In this document: positions 11,901-20,727 of the stretch, in pieces
How the letters are laid out: every line of letters begins with the position of its first letter
Numbering within the stretch: position 1 is the stretch's first letter
Notes under the pieces: generated by a model
What the model was told of the DNA's origin: nothing
The model's input: the letters and a program-made list of their open reading frames with translations, nothing else
The model's database searches: none
Source: Symsagittifera roscoffensis
Lineage: Eukaryota > Xenacoelomorpha > Acoela > Convolutidae
Assembly (NCBI RefSeq): GCF_963678635.1
Contig: NC_087062.1
Span: 74,642,349-74,706,348 of the forward strand
DNA: 64,000 bases
Direction of reading: 5' to 3'
Position numbers and translations under genes: made by a program

Positions 11901-14900
11901 GGGTTGTCAATGGGGGAAAGTCTAGTTCCCTATTGCAAAACATTTGCTCTCGCAAGTTTAATAATGTAATTAGGTTCAAATCAACACAGCAAAAGAATGC
12001 CATCAAAACAAAGCAAAAAATCCAAACAGATGCTTTTGCCAGAGGAGCTGAGCGCAAGTTGTCAACAGTTTGCTAACACCCGGAAAAAAAGTCGCCGGAC
12101 ACAATTTGTCGCCGGACTGACAAATTTACTACTAAGCTCGAACCTAATTGTTTTTTAAATTATTATGGTGAATATTTGTATGGTTAAACATTCACTAGGA
12201 TAAAGCATTCTACTTCCATGGTTGGTTCTGCACTGAGCAGGACCGGGGGCTAATAAAAAAAAGCAATTTACTGACCTGGGTGCCAATGAGTCAGCAGGAT
12301 CTTGTCTATCTTAGCATTGCATGCCCCCAGCTCCTTCTGGAGCAGTTCATGGTACCTTAAAAATTATGGCGCACTAGAATAAACATCAAATAGAAAAATG
12401 GAAAAATATTACCGACTGCGGGTTGAAAAAGGAACTGATTTCTTCAAGCTATTTTTTCTACGCAAAATTGAGTACCACAGCTTAAAACCTTTGCTTTTAG
12501 GACACATAACTGACTATTTAACATCGGTTGGCAATATTGTTATATAATTCCAGTAATTAAAAAATGAACGTTTCAAACTTTAATGCGACTATAATAATAA
12601 TATACTAGCGTTTAACGCACCTTCGGTGCTTCGAAATTTTTCGACAACTCAGTAAAAACCGCATATATTGGAAACAACATCGGCAAACTTTTAGTGTACT
12701 CTGACTGCACCCAATTAAAAACTTTAAATTTTTTTTAATTCTCATTTTAAAAGCGTCATCTCAAAAACTTAAAGGGCCTCTGGAGAAATTTGGAGGCCAG
12801 ATTTGCAACCACTGAGAGTCCCTGAGAGCACCCTACTATAGGGTAAGGAATCCAAAATTTTGTGAACTTTTTTAAACCTAAGTTTCCCGAAAAAAAAATT
12901 GAAAAAAAAACGTCTTATCTAGGAAACTAAAAGGATTTGAGCATTCATATTAAGAGGCAAGATTTGAGACGCCTGGGTGTACGCTGACAATAAGGTTGTA
13001 TCTTCATCAAGCTGGTAGTTTCAAACTTTTTGAATTTCTTTGTAGATAAGTTCTTTGAAAAATTTTGAAAAAATCAAAAAACGTCACATCTCGGAAACTA
13101 AAAGCATTTGAGCAGTCGCGTTTATCATTCGCATGTGGCAAGATTTGCAACTCTTTAGAGTACCCTGACAACACCGAACTATAGCGTTGGGAATTTCAAA
13201 TTTCGAAAAAAAACTAATTTTAACTTTCTGAAAATTTTGAAAAAATCACAAAAAACCTCACATCTCGAAAACTACAAAGAATTGGGCAGTCATATTTGGA
13301 GGCAAGATTTGCAATCCTTGAGAGTACTCTGACAGGACCTAACTACAGGGTTGGGAATTTCAGATGTTTAAAGAATAATAGTAATTTAAGTTTTCTGAAA
13401 ATTTTTGAAAAAATCACAAAAAACGTCATATCTCGAAAACTACAAAAAGAAAATTAAGCAATCATGTTTGGAGGCAAGAGTAGCAATCTTTGAGATTACT
13501 CTGACAGGACCCAACTACAGGGTTGGGAATTTCAAATTTTGAGAAAATTAATTAAAATTTTCTGAAAATTTTTGAAAAAATCACAAAAAACATCATATCT
13601 CGAAACCTACAAGAATTTGAGCAATCATATTTGGAGGCAAGATCCGCGATCCTTTATAGTACTCTGACAGTACCCAAGTTCAGGGTTGGGAATTTCAGAT
13701 TAAAAAAAATCATAATAATTAAAGTAACTTGTATATGTTAAAGTAACTTGTATAAGAAATAATGTATTGTGTAAATCCAATATAAAGGCACAACGTCAAT
13801 ATCTGAATCTGAAAAGTGTTTATGCGTTAATATAATGATACTATCTAGCGAGTGAGTTGGCAGGTTGATTACAAGTATAATTATGCGTGCACAAAATATT
13901 AAACGCAGTGAAATACAGTCTCACACACTGCACTCTTTCTGTTAAAGGAATGAATAACAGCGGAGTAGAAGCATGATTTGAATGAATACATTATAATCAC
14001 ACATCAGCTCAGATACAGATTGCATGCATGCTCATTGAGTTTTAGCACGTTGGGATAATCAATGAGAAGTTGAATACTGCTTAAACTGAATCGGATAAAA
14101 TGCACAAATTATACAAGCTTAAGTGAATAGACACAAGTTGGTATCAGTCAATATTGAAAGTTTTACACGAACATCGCTAATTAAGGAACTGATTTAGCTG
14201 AACAGCATGAAATGCATAAATTATAACTACACAAATACATGCACGAATCACAAAATGGAAGGAAAATAGTAAATTGTTGCTAAATATCACCATATTTTCT
14301 GTTCTTTTCTCTCTTTCTCGGAATTACCAGACAATGACACACCGTCAGGTAGCTTGGAACTAGCCATAACGTCCAAAAGGAGCTCGGGAATAGCGGTTTT
14401 CTTGGTTAGGCAGTCCGCTAATTGCAATTTACCCTCCAACCAATACACAGCAGAAACATTTCCCTGCTCCAACAGCTCTTTTATCGAACTGATATCTACT
14501 CTGAGTCTTTTTTCATCCACCGTCTTATTAGAATACAATGCGTGGAACAAGGAAAGGCTATCAGTGAAAGCTAATATCGGAATTCTAACGTTCAGTATAT
14601 GAAAAATAAGTTCCTGAACATATACTGCAGAGTCCAAAGCATCCTGTAGCGACAATGTTTCGGCAGTAAGTGTGCTTTTTGCAACTCTTTTGATCCTCTT
14701 TGAGCTCCAGCAAAGAAAGTGACAATCTTTTGTATCTGAGTCGACCATAAAAACAATGTGACCTCCTTGAGACCCTCCGTCTTCCAGGTTCTGGAAACTT
14801 GCGTCAGCAAAAACTACCAGGAACCCAATCTTTAGAGCATTAGGAAACACCATTTTAATTTCACTGTTGAACTTGAGTCTTCTCAGGAGCTTGTTGGCTT

Positions 14901-17900
14901 CATGTACATGCGACAATGCAGTCTTTTTACCTGCGCCTGATAAAGAATTTGCTCCGAAACACACATCAGGCCTAGTTTGACCGCCAAGCCATTGTAACTT
15001 GCCTAGGAGACCTCTGAGGTTTGCGACTTCTTCATCCAATAAAACCCGCGTTTTGTCACCAGTTACACTCATTTCATGCATGTTGTGAATAAAGTGTTCT
15101 TGAGACACATTTATAGCATTTTCGCTACAAGTGATTTTCAACCCAGTGAAAGTAAAATCTCTACAGTGCTTCCGTCCGATCTTGAATGTATTCTCAAGCG
15201 TCTTGATAATGGTATCATGGAACTCCTGGTCACCGGCATATATAAAATCGTCAACATGTATACCTCTTATACCTCTGCAAGTAGAATTCTTTTTCCAGAG
15301 AAACAATGAAGGCTCAAATGGACAAGGTAAAACATGGACTTTCAAAAGCTCTTCTTTAACGCGTAGATACCATTGCATGGATGCATCCTGCAAACCGTAT
15401 ACTGGTTTCTTGAGCTTCCATATTTCTTTCTCGGAGCAATACTCTCTAGGGGGTAAAACATAGATTTCTCTGTCAAGAGATTTACCTTGTAAAAAAGCAG
15501 TTTTAACATCAATCGTCGAGGGTGTCCACTTTTTCACCGAACAAATCGATAGAAAAACTTTAACTGATTCCCTAGCAATCACGGGTGACTCTCTTTCCGG
15601 CTTTTCAAGGTCTTCATTGTACCCTTTAACAACTAAACGGGCTTTGGGTATAAGTTCTGATCGACCATGTGTTTTTTTCATTGTCAATATCCAACGAGTG
15701 CGCATTTTTTTCTGACCAGTGTCTGGTACAACACTATAGACATCGTTAGTTTTCCAGCTCATAACTTCATTGTCTTTTGCATTCTGGAAAACTGTGCTCT
15801 GCAAATCAGTTAGAAAAATTTCACTGTCCTCGATAGGTTCCTATGATTCAACGTCTTTTTCTAGGTCCAGACAAGCTTGCTGGCCCTGAGCCCATTCAGG
15901 TGACTCATATTCGATGTTATATGAGTTTTTATACTTTCCCGTCGCCTTACCAGCTCGAGAAAGAATTTTTGCCACAAAATCCTGCTCTTCAAAGCCATTT
16001 TTATTGCTCCTACAGCATATTCTTGAGTTGATTTTCGGTGGTTTTCCCAAATTCTGATGCGATATCACTTCTGAGCTCTGGTTCTCGTCGTCATGACTTT
16101 CAGGTTTGATCAACGGTGCATATCCAATATTGTCGCTACTTTCTTCCTCACCCATTGAATTCTTTTCAGCGGAGAGTGTTTCGGCATCGTTTGACTCTCT
16201 AATATTCAGCTTTTCAACATCTGGCGTTTCAATTCTATCGCAGGTTGACTCTGTAGTTTTCGGAACTTTATCACCACTGTACTCCTCTTCTGAATGACCA
16301 ACTTGAACTTGATTCTGAGAAGAAGTTACGCTGTCAGGTGGAGGACAATGGGCGTTGTGTGGAGAAACGTCAACTGAATTTTCTAGTAGAACATCGGTTT
16401 CATGAGCTCTGACTACAGCTGACCCATGACGAAGGAAAATTACTTTACCATCTTTTCCAATTACACGAGCGGGCCCTTTCCAATTACGGCTCTGTTGACG
16501 CCTGTAGTACACAATATCGCCACATTCACAGCTAGTACTACCTCGTACGTTATGCCTTAAAGCTCTACGGATTCTTTCGGATGCTTCTGCTTCTGCGAAG
16601 CATGATTTGGTCCTGTTGAATAAAGCGAGCAGGTTCTCAACATAATTATGAACACCTTCTCTCTCATTCAAAGCCGGCAGCTTGCAACTGATGACAGAAG
16701 GGCCTATTGGGTTTCGTCCGAGCATGATCTGGGAAGGAGTAAAACCATGATTATTGAACTGATTGTTTTTTGCACAGCAAGCCAAGGATAACTTTGTGTT
16801 AACGTCGAACGAAGGATACTCCTTAGAAACCTTATTGAAAACTTCTGTCAAAGTTCTATTGTGACGTTCGCACAAGCCGTTGCTGAACGGTGAGTAAGCT
16901 GCTGTTGTCATGAGTGAGAAACTGAATGCTTCTGCAAATGTTGCCAACTGCTCATTAGCAAATTCCCCGCCATTGTCAGTGAGGATACTTTTCGAAGGTG
17001 GTCCAAATATTGAAATCCAAGAATTTACTAGACCACCGATTATAACTTCAGCCTTTTTTGATCTGATAGCAACCGCCACACTGAATCTGCTGAACAGACA
17101 AATAAAATGAAGATACCACAAATTTGTATCAAGTTGATGAAGATCCATGGCAATGACTTCATTCGGTTCACTTGCCAAAGGCAGTGATACAATCGGTTTT
17201 CTGCTCGGCAGAGCCTTCTTCTTGCACACTTCGCATTCCCCAATGACTCGCTGAACATCTTCTATGACAAATTTGGCATTTGCACACTTCAATAACTTAC
17301 TCAAAGAGTTGAGACTACAGTGCCCAAACTGTATGTGAAGTTTTCTCAGTTCCTTCGAAGTCAAGATGTCGTTTTCATGCTCTGATATGAACGCAGTACT
17401 CACCAAATCACCAGGTGGTAATAGGGGCAAAATGTAATGTCCTGAAGACGTTGTTTTCAGCTTCACCTTTTTACCAAATATCAGTAAGGAGTCGTTATTC
17501 GTGTCAATTACTGCACCAGCCTTTTTCAATGCTGCCTTGCTCATTAAAAGTGGTAAATCACTGGATACCACATCGGCTGCCAGAGTACATAAGCGACCAG
17601 CAATTTCAATAGGTAAAACTACTTTAAAATCTGCAGATTGTTTCTTCATGTCTCCGAACATAATGCTTGTGTTTGAATCTTGCAAAACTACTAATTTCCG
17701 CTTTTTTTCGGGCAGGCAGTGAAGATAACGATCAAGCCATGTTTGTCCACAAATACTTCCGGTACAAGCAGTATCCAAAATGGCAAAATTAAACGCTTCT
17801 TTCAATAGACGAGAGCCTGCAATCAAAGCGATAGTTATAAGCGATTCCTCGGGGCTGGGCTCATCTGCTATATCAGTAGCTTCTGACAAATTAACTTCGC

Positions 17901-20319
17901 TGTTCTTTTTTCTTGTGGAGTCAGGACAGGAACCAGCATAATGGAAAATGTAACCGCATACTATACATCTCGTCACTTTGCCATCTTTTCCAATGGGATT
18001 TTTCTTTTTCGAGACACTGCTTTTACTGAACTTACTTTTGCCCCAGTTTTTTCCGGGGCCCTTAGTAGCAACAAATACTTCAGTTTTCACAGTTGTACTA
18101 CTCGCACTTTCTCCATCGTTAACAAAACTAAGGGAACCAAATATTCGCTTGAGAGAAGATTGAATTTTCGGATACTCAAGTGCACAAGCAGAGCTTAGAG
18201 CCATTTGTTTCTCTCGTTGATCAAGACCAGCGCTCTCAAGGAGTTTGCATCCTCTCACGTTCACAGGAAGTTCCATGTCGTACGTTTTCATTTCATTGTA
18301 TCGCTTTTCAAACTCTATGATATAATCCAACATGGATTGATCTGGCATCCTCTGGAAACCCTCGAACTTCTTGTACGCGTCAAAAGCAAGATCGCATGCT
18401 TCTTTCTTGAAATGTTTGTCCAGTTCTGCCAGGAGTATGGACATTCCATCGTCAGTATTCAACTCATTCAAATTCATGGATATTGCAATATCTCTGAGCG
18501 CACCTTTTAGTGACAAGGCTACTGCTGCAGCTTGTTTGTCTTTTTTTAAATCTGTGACATGCTGCCAAAGGGTGACTTCTCGTCGCCATACTTCGTACGT
18601 CTTCCCGACGAACTCTGGAGGTGTCTTGTAGCTCGTCATTGCACTCCTGCTACCATTGTTAAAGTAACTTGTATAAGAAATAATGTATTGTGTAAATCCA
18701 ATATAAAGGCACAACGTCAATATCTGAATCTGAAAAGTGTTTATGCGTTAATATAATGATACTATCTAGCGAGTGAGTTGGCAGGTTGATTACATGTATA
18801 ATTATGCGTGCACAAAATATTAAACGCAGTGAAATACAGTCTCACAATCATGTTTGGAGGCATGAGTAGCAATCTTTGAGATTACTCTGACAGGACCCAA
18901 CTACAGGGTTGGGAATTTCAAATTTTGAGAAAATTAATTAAAATTTTCTGAAAATTTTTGAAAAAATCACAAAAAACATCATACCTCGAAACCTACAAGA
19001 ATTTGAGCAATCATATTTGGAGGCAAGATCCGCGATCCTTTATAGTACTCTGACAGTACCCAAGTTCAGGGTTGGGAATTTCAGATTAAAAAAAAATCAT
19101 AATAATTTAAGTTTTCTGAAAATTTTTGAAAAAATCACAAAAAACGTCATATCTCGAAAACTACAAAAAATTGAGCAGTCATACTTGGAGGCAAGAGTAG
19201 CAATCTTTGAGATTACTCTGACGGGACCCAACTACAGGGTTGGGAATTTCAAATTTTTAGAAAATTAATTAAAATTTTCTGAAAATTTTTGAAAAAATCA
19301 CAAAAAAACATCATATCTCGAAAACTACAAAGATTTGAGCAATCATATTTGGAGGCAAGATCCGCGATCCTTTATAGTACTCTGACAGTACCCAAATTCA
19401 GGGTTGGGAATTTCAGATTAAAAAAAATCATAATAATTTAAATTTTCTGAAAATTTTTGAAAAAATCACAAAAAACGTCATATCTCGAAAACTACAAAAA
19501 ATTGAGCAGTCATACTTGGAGGCAAGAGTAGCAATCTTTGAGATTACTCTGACGGGACCCAACTACAGGGCTGGGAATTTCAAATTTTTAGAAAATTAAT
19601 TAAAATTTTCTGAAAATTTTTGAAAAAATCACAAAAAACGTCATATCTCGAAAACTACAAAGAATTGAGCAGTCATACTTGGAGGCAAGATTCGCAATCT
19701 TTGAGATTACTCTGACAGGACCCAACAACAGGGTTAAGAATTTCAGATTATGCGAAAAAAAATTTGGTTTTCTAAAAAAATCACAAAAAACGTGCGAAAA
19801 AAATTTGGTTTTCTAAAAAAATCACAAAAAACGTCATATCTCGAAAACTACAAGGATTTGAACAGTCATATTTGGAGGCAATATTAGTAACTCCTTAGTA
19901 GTAGAGGCAATATTAGTAACTCCTTAGAGTACTCTGACAGCGCCCAACTACAGGATTGGGAACTTCAAGTTTTTAAAATTATTTTGTTATTTGAAATTTC
20001 AGATAATTTTTGAAAAAATCTCAAAAATCGTCTTATCTCGTTAGCTAAAATGAAAATGATTCGGGCATTCAAAATTGGAGGCCAAATTGGCAACCCCTAA
20101 TTCGATGTTGGGCTGCTTAATTTAAACCCGGTAAAATAACCACTAAAATCAAATTGGAAAATAGAAAAAAAATTCTTAACCATTGCAATATACGATATAG
20201 CTTAAACATGCAAAAATAATACGTTGAAAAAGCTTAAACATGGCGAGATAGTGAAGCCCGCATTTAAATATATAATATAATAGATTATAATAATAATAAT
20301 AATAATAACAATAATAATC

Positions 20320-20403
<84 letters not shown>

Positions 20404-20727
20404 GTAATAATCATAATAATAATAAAAATAATAATAAGAATCATAATATTAATAGTAATAATAATAATCATAATCATAACAATATTTAATATAATAACAA
20501 TACTAATAATATATAATTATATTAAATTTTAAAGCGACTAACTTTTTCACATTAGCAGACGTATTCTGGTCTGGATTGTCACCTGTGTCCACCAGAAGTC
20601 TTCTGGATCCAGTTCCAATGACGTAAGTGTTTGTTCCTTGTAGAGGACCTACTCCTGGATTTTGAGCCAGAACACGGATCACTCTGCTACTTAGTCTGGT
20701 GACATCTTCCAATGCCGTCAAAGTCAT
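8991..20727 (-). CDS. LACTB2: LACTB2-like metallo-beta-lactamase-fold endoribonuclease, 5' four exons
   Basis: LACTB2 is a metallo-beta-lactamase-fold endoribonuclease, mitochondrial in mammals. Exons on the minus strand: 20727-20543, 12355-12276, 9559-9499 and probably 9050-8991. Phases agree at every junction. Exon 1 starts [20 protein letters not shown] and contains the family segment [21 protein letters not shown]. Exon 2 ends ...KILLTHWHP and exon 3 opens [20 protein letters not shown], so the junction makes the zinc motif H-W-H-P-D-H (about residues 85-90). Exon 4 has clean splice sites (GCAG, GTAAGA) but weaker similarity. The later PGHTxDH part was not found. Donors are GTTAGT, GTCAGT, GTGATG and GTAAGA. 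Intron 1 is 8.2 kb and holds satellite, Copia and microsatellite DNA. A TTTTCAG ends exactly at the ATG. The uncertainties are exon 4 and where the gene ends. Confidence 0.85.
10447..10875 (+). mobile_element. non-autonomous repeat, copy 2 (uninterrupted)
   Basis: Same element as 6874-7744: GAGGCGAAGTTGCATTTCGCA at the start, AATGAGTAAAACTTTGAGTC, a minus-strand tRNA-like head at about 10640-10715 (box-B-like GATTCGAACCC in the plus sense), then CTTAATAGCTGGTTATTGATC and ATATTTGCGA. About 430 bp. Comparison of the two copies delimits the element and shows that the MITE-containing block is an insertion in copy 1. Lies in LACTB2 intron 2. Confidence 0.7.
11072..11161. repeat. perfect 45-bp tandem duplication
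   Basis: GCCTCAAATTACTCAGATAA... occupies 11072-11116 and is repeated without change at 11117-11161. Lies in a segment related to 8760-8885. The identity suggests a recent event. Confidence 0.9.
11225..11970 (+). repeat. modular non-autonomous repeat (hairpin, AAGCCGATAAAA, tRNA-like, tail)
   Basis: Modules in order: GCGGAGCAAAGTTTCGCATA (11239), TAAGCCGATAAAACAAACAG (11605), a minus-strand tRNA-like block at about 11848-11920 whose plus sequence has GACTCGATCCCCAGACC, then GGGGGAAAGTCTAGTTCCCTA (about 11911). The same module order recurs at 21.2, 22.6-24.2, 24.8-25.3 and 32.7-33.5 kb. No protein-coding potential is seen. Confidence 0.5.
12600..13720. repeat. satellite array, left arm (about 166-bp monomers)
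   Basis: Recurring blocks GGAGGCAAGATTTGCAA, GTACTCTGACAGGACC, CAGGGTTGGGAATTTCA, TTTTTGAAAAAATCAC and CATATCTCGAAAACTACA repeat about every 163-171 bp (CAGGGTTGGG blocks near 13349, 13520 and 13683). Monomers to the left of about 13200 are progressively more diverged, the usual pattern at an array edge. The same array continues after the Copia element at 18847. Confidence 0.9.
13736..13925 (-). repeat. Copia 3' LTR
   Basis: 190 bp, on the minus strand TGTGAGACTG...TTTAACA. One mismatch to the other LTR (ACAAGTATAA here, ACATGTATAA there, read on the plus strand). The purine-rich AACAGAAAGAG upstream on the minus strand is a candidate polypurine tract. Confidence 0.95.
14287..15840 (-). CDS. 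Copia pol, reverse transcriptase-RNase H part
   Basis: Open for 517 codons directly after a TAG, in the same frame as the gag-PR-IN region, with no further stop. Begins [12 protein letters not shown], then [20 protein letters not shown], the conserved start of Copia reverse transcriptase. The catalytic motif is [10 protein letters not shown] near 15255. RNase H shows [10 protein letters not shown] near 14800, [20 protein letters not shown] and the terminal [15 protein letters not shown], all standard for Copia. There is no natural ATG at the start of this part, so expression would need readthrough of the TAG, unless the stop is simply a new mutation. Confidence 0.93.
   Translation of the reverse strand, partial: EPIEDSEIFLTDLQSTVFQNAKDNEVMSWKTNDVYSVVPDTGQKKMRTRWILTMKKTHGRSELIPKARLVVKGYNEDLEKPERESPVIARESVKVFLSICSVKKWTPSTIDVKTAFLQGKSLDREIYVLPPREYCSEKEIWKLKKPVYGLQDASMQWYLRVKEELLKVHVLPCPFEPSLFLWKKNSTCRGIRGIHVDDFIYAGDQEFHDTIIKTLENTFKIGRKHCRDFTFTGLKITCSENAINVSQEHFIHNMHEMSVTGDKTRVLLDEEVANLRGLLGKLQWLGGQTRPDVCFGANSLSGAGKKTALSHVHEANKLLRRLKFNSEIKMVFPNALKIGFLVVFADASFQNLEDGGSQGGHIVFMVDSDTKDCHFLCWSSKRIKRVAKSTLTAETLSLQDALDSAVYVQELIFHILNVRIPILAFTDSLSLFHALYSNKTVDEKRLRVDISSIKELLEQGNVSAVYWLEGKLQLADCLTKKTAIPELLLDVMASSKLPDGVSLSGNSEKERKEQKIW
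15841..18639 (-). CDS. Copia gag-protease-integrase
   Basis: Start chosen at [20 protein letters not shown] (18639), because the longer frame from 18720 begins inside the LTR. Gag occupies about residues 1-220. A zinc knuckle C-x2-C-x4-H-x4-C ([14 protein letters not shown]) lies near 224-237. The aspartic protease motif is LDTACTGS near 288. Integrase has the H...H...C-x2-C finger (LHIQFGHC ... CEVC, about 430-475), then D in IAMDLHQLD (about 496), D in LTDNGGEF (about 553) and E in CERHNRTL (about 590). An acidic linker runs to codon 932, where TAG (15843-15841) ends the frame. All catalytic residues are present. Confidence 0.94.
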   Translation of the reverse strand: MTSYKTPPEFVGKTYEVWRREVTLWQHVTDLKKDKQAAAVALSLKGALRDIAISMNLNELNTDDGMSILLAELDKHFKKEACDLAFDAYKKFEGFQRMPDQSMLDYIIEFEKRYNEMKTYDMELPVNVRGCKLLESAGLDQREKQMALSSACALEYPKIQSSLKRIFGSLSFVNDGESASSTTVKTEVFVATKGPGKNWGKSKFSKSSVSKKKNPIGKDGKVTRCIVCGYIFHYAGSCPDSTRKKNSEVNLSEATDIADEPSPEESLITIALIAGSRLLKEAFNFAILDTACTGSICGQTWLDRYLHCLPEKKRKLVVLQDSNTSIMFGDMKKQSADFKVVLPIEIAGRLCTLAADVVSSDLPLLMSKAALKKAGAVIDTNNDSLLIFGKKVKLKTTSSGHYILPLLPPGDLVSTAFISEHENDILTSKELRKLHIQFGHCSLNSLSKLLKCANAKFVIEDVQRVIGECEVCKKKALPSRKPIVSLPLASEPNEVIAMDLHQLDTNLWYLHFICLFSRFSVAVAIRSKKAEVIIGGLVNSWISIFGPPSKSILTDNGGEFANEQLATFAEAFSFSLMTTAAYSPFSNGLCERHNRTLTEVFNKVSKEYPSFDVNTKLSLACCAKNNQFNNHGFTPSQIMLGRNPIGPSVISCKLPALNEREGVHNYVENLLALFNRTKSCFAEAEASERIRRALRHNVRGSTSCECGDIVYYRRQQSRNWKGPARVIGKDGKVIFLRHGSAVVRAHETDVLLENSVDVSPHNAHCPPPDSVTSSQNQVQVGHSEEEYSGDKVPKTTESTCDRIETPDVEKLNIRESNDAETLSAEKNSMGEEESSDNIGYAPLIKPESHDDENQSSEVISHQNLGKPPKINSRICCRSNKNGFEEQDFVAKILSRAGKATGKYKNSYNIEYESPEWAQGQQACLDLEKDVES
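18647..18655 (-). promoter_or_regulatory. Copia primer-binding site
   Basis: TGGTAGCAG starts 1 bp after the 5' LTR on the minus strand. It matches the complement of the 3' end of metazoan initiator tRNA-Met (CUGCUACCA) over 9 bases; the match then ends. The position is correct for priming minus-strand synthesis. Confidence 0.7.
18657..18846 (-). repeat. Copia 5' LTR
   Basis: 190 bp, TG...CA-ended, one mismatch to the 3' LTR. The first in-frame codons of the longest frame (18720 onward) fall inside it and are probably not translated. Confidence 0.95.
18847..20110. repeat. satellite array, right arm, with dimeric higher-order organisation
   Basis: About seven monomers. Two types alternate: type A (CCAACTACAGGG... 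followed by CAAATTTTNAGAAAATTAATT) near 18907, 19237 and 19569, and type B (CCAAGTTCAGGG/CCAAATTCAGGG... followed by CAGATTAAAAAAAATCATAA) near 19070 and 19404. That gives a dimer repeat of about 332 bp. Monomers after about 19730 are diverged, with short local duplications (GTAGAGGCAATATTAGTAACTCC, split over two copies, near 19890). Confidence 0.9.
20278..20500. repeat. (TAA)n microsatellite
   Basis: Nearly pure AAT/TAA repeat with scattered interruptions (AACA, ATCATA, AGTA). Sits about 40 bp downstream of the LACTB2 exon-1 donor. The long isoleucine-only frame on the minus strand is a by-product. Confidence 0.97.

Larger units (their letters stand above)
13736..18846 (-). mobile_element. 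Copia-superfamily LTR retrotransposon, nearly intact
   Basis: Two 190-bp LTRs (13736-13925 and 18657-18846), TG...CA-ended, differ at one base, so insertion is recent. On the minus strand the order is 5' LTR, primer-binding site, gag-pol in one frame, a 360-bp 3' untranslated region and 3' LTR. Pol order is protease, integrase, reverse transcriptase, RNase H, which defines Copia. The element sits in the satellite inside LACTB2 intron 1. No 5-bp target duplication is visible (GTATA against ATCAT), and 15 bases of the LTR end are repeated just outside at 13721-13735. Confidence 0.95.

Noticed and set aside
12232-12253. Exon-like segment directly after LACTB2 exon 2 (TTATTAG|CCCCCGG)
   Set aside because: It would require a 28-bp intron and does not supply the Asp-His needed after THWHP; the 9559 exon does.
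14354-18756. Plus-strand frames across the Copia element
   Set aside because: Shadows of the intact minus-strand gag-pol.
20202-20477. Minus-strand frame of almost pure isoleucine
   Set aside because: Translation of the (TAA)n microsatellite.
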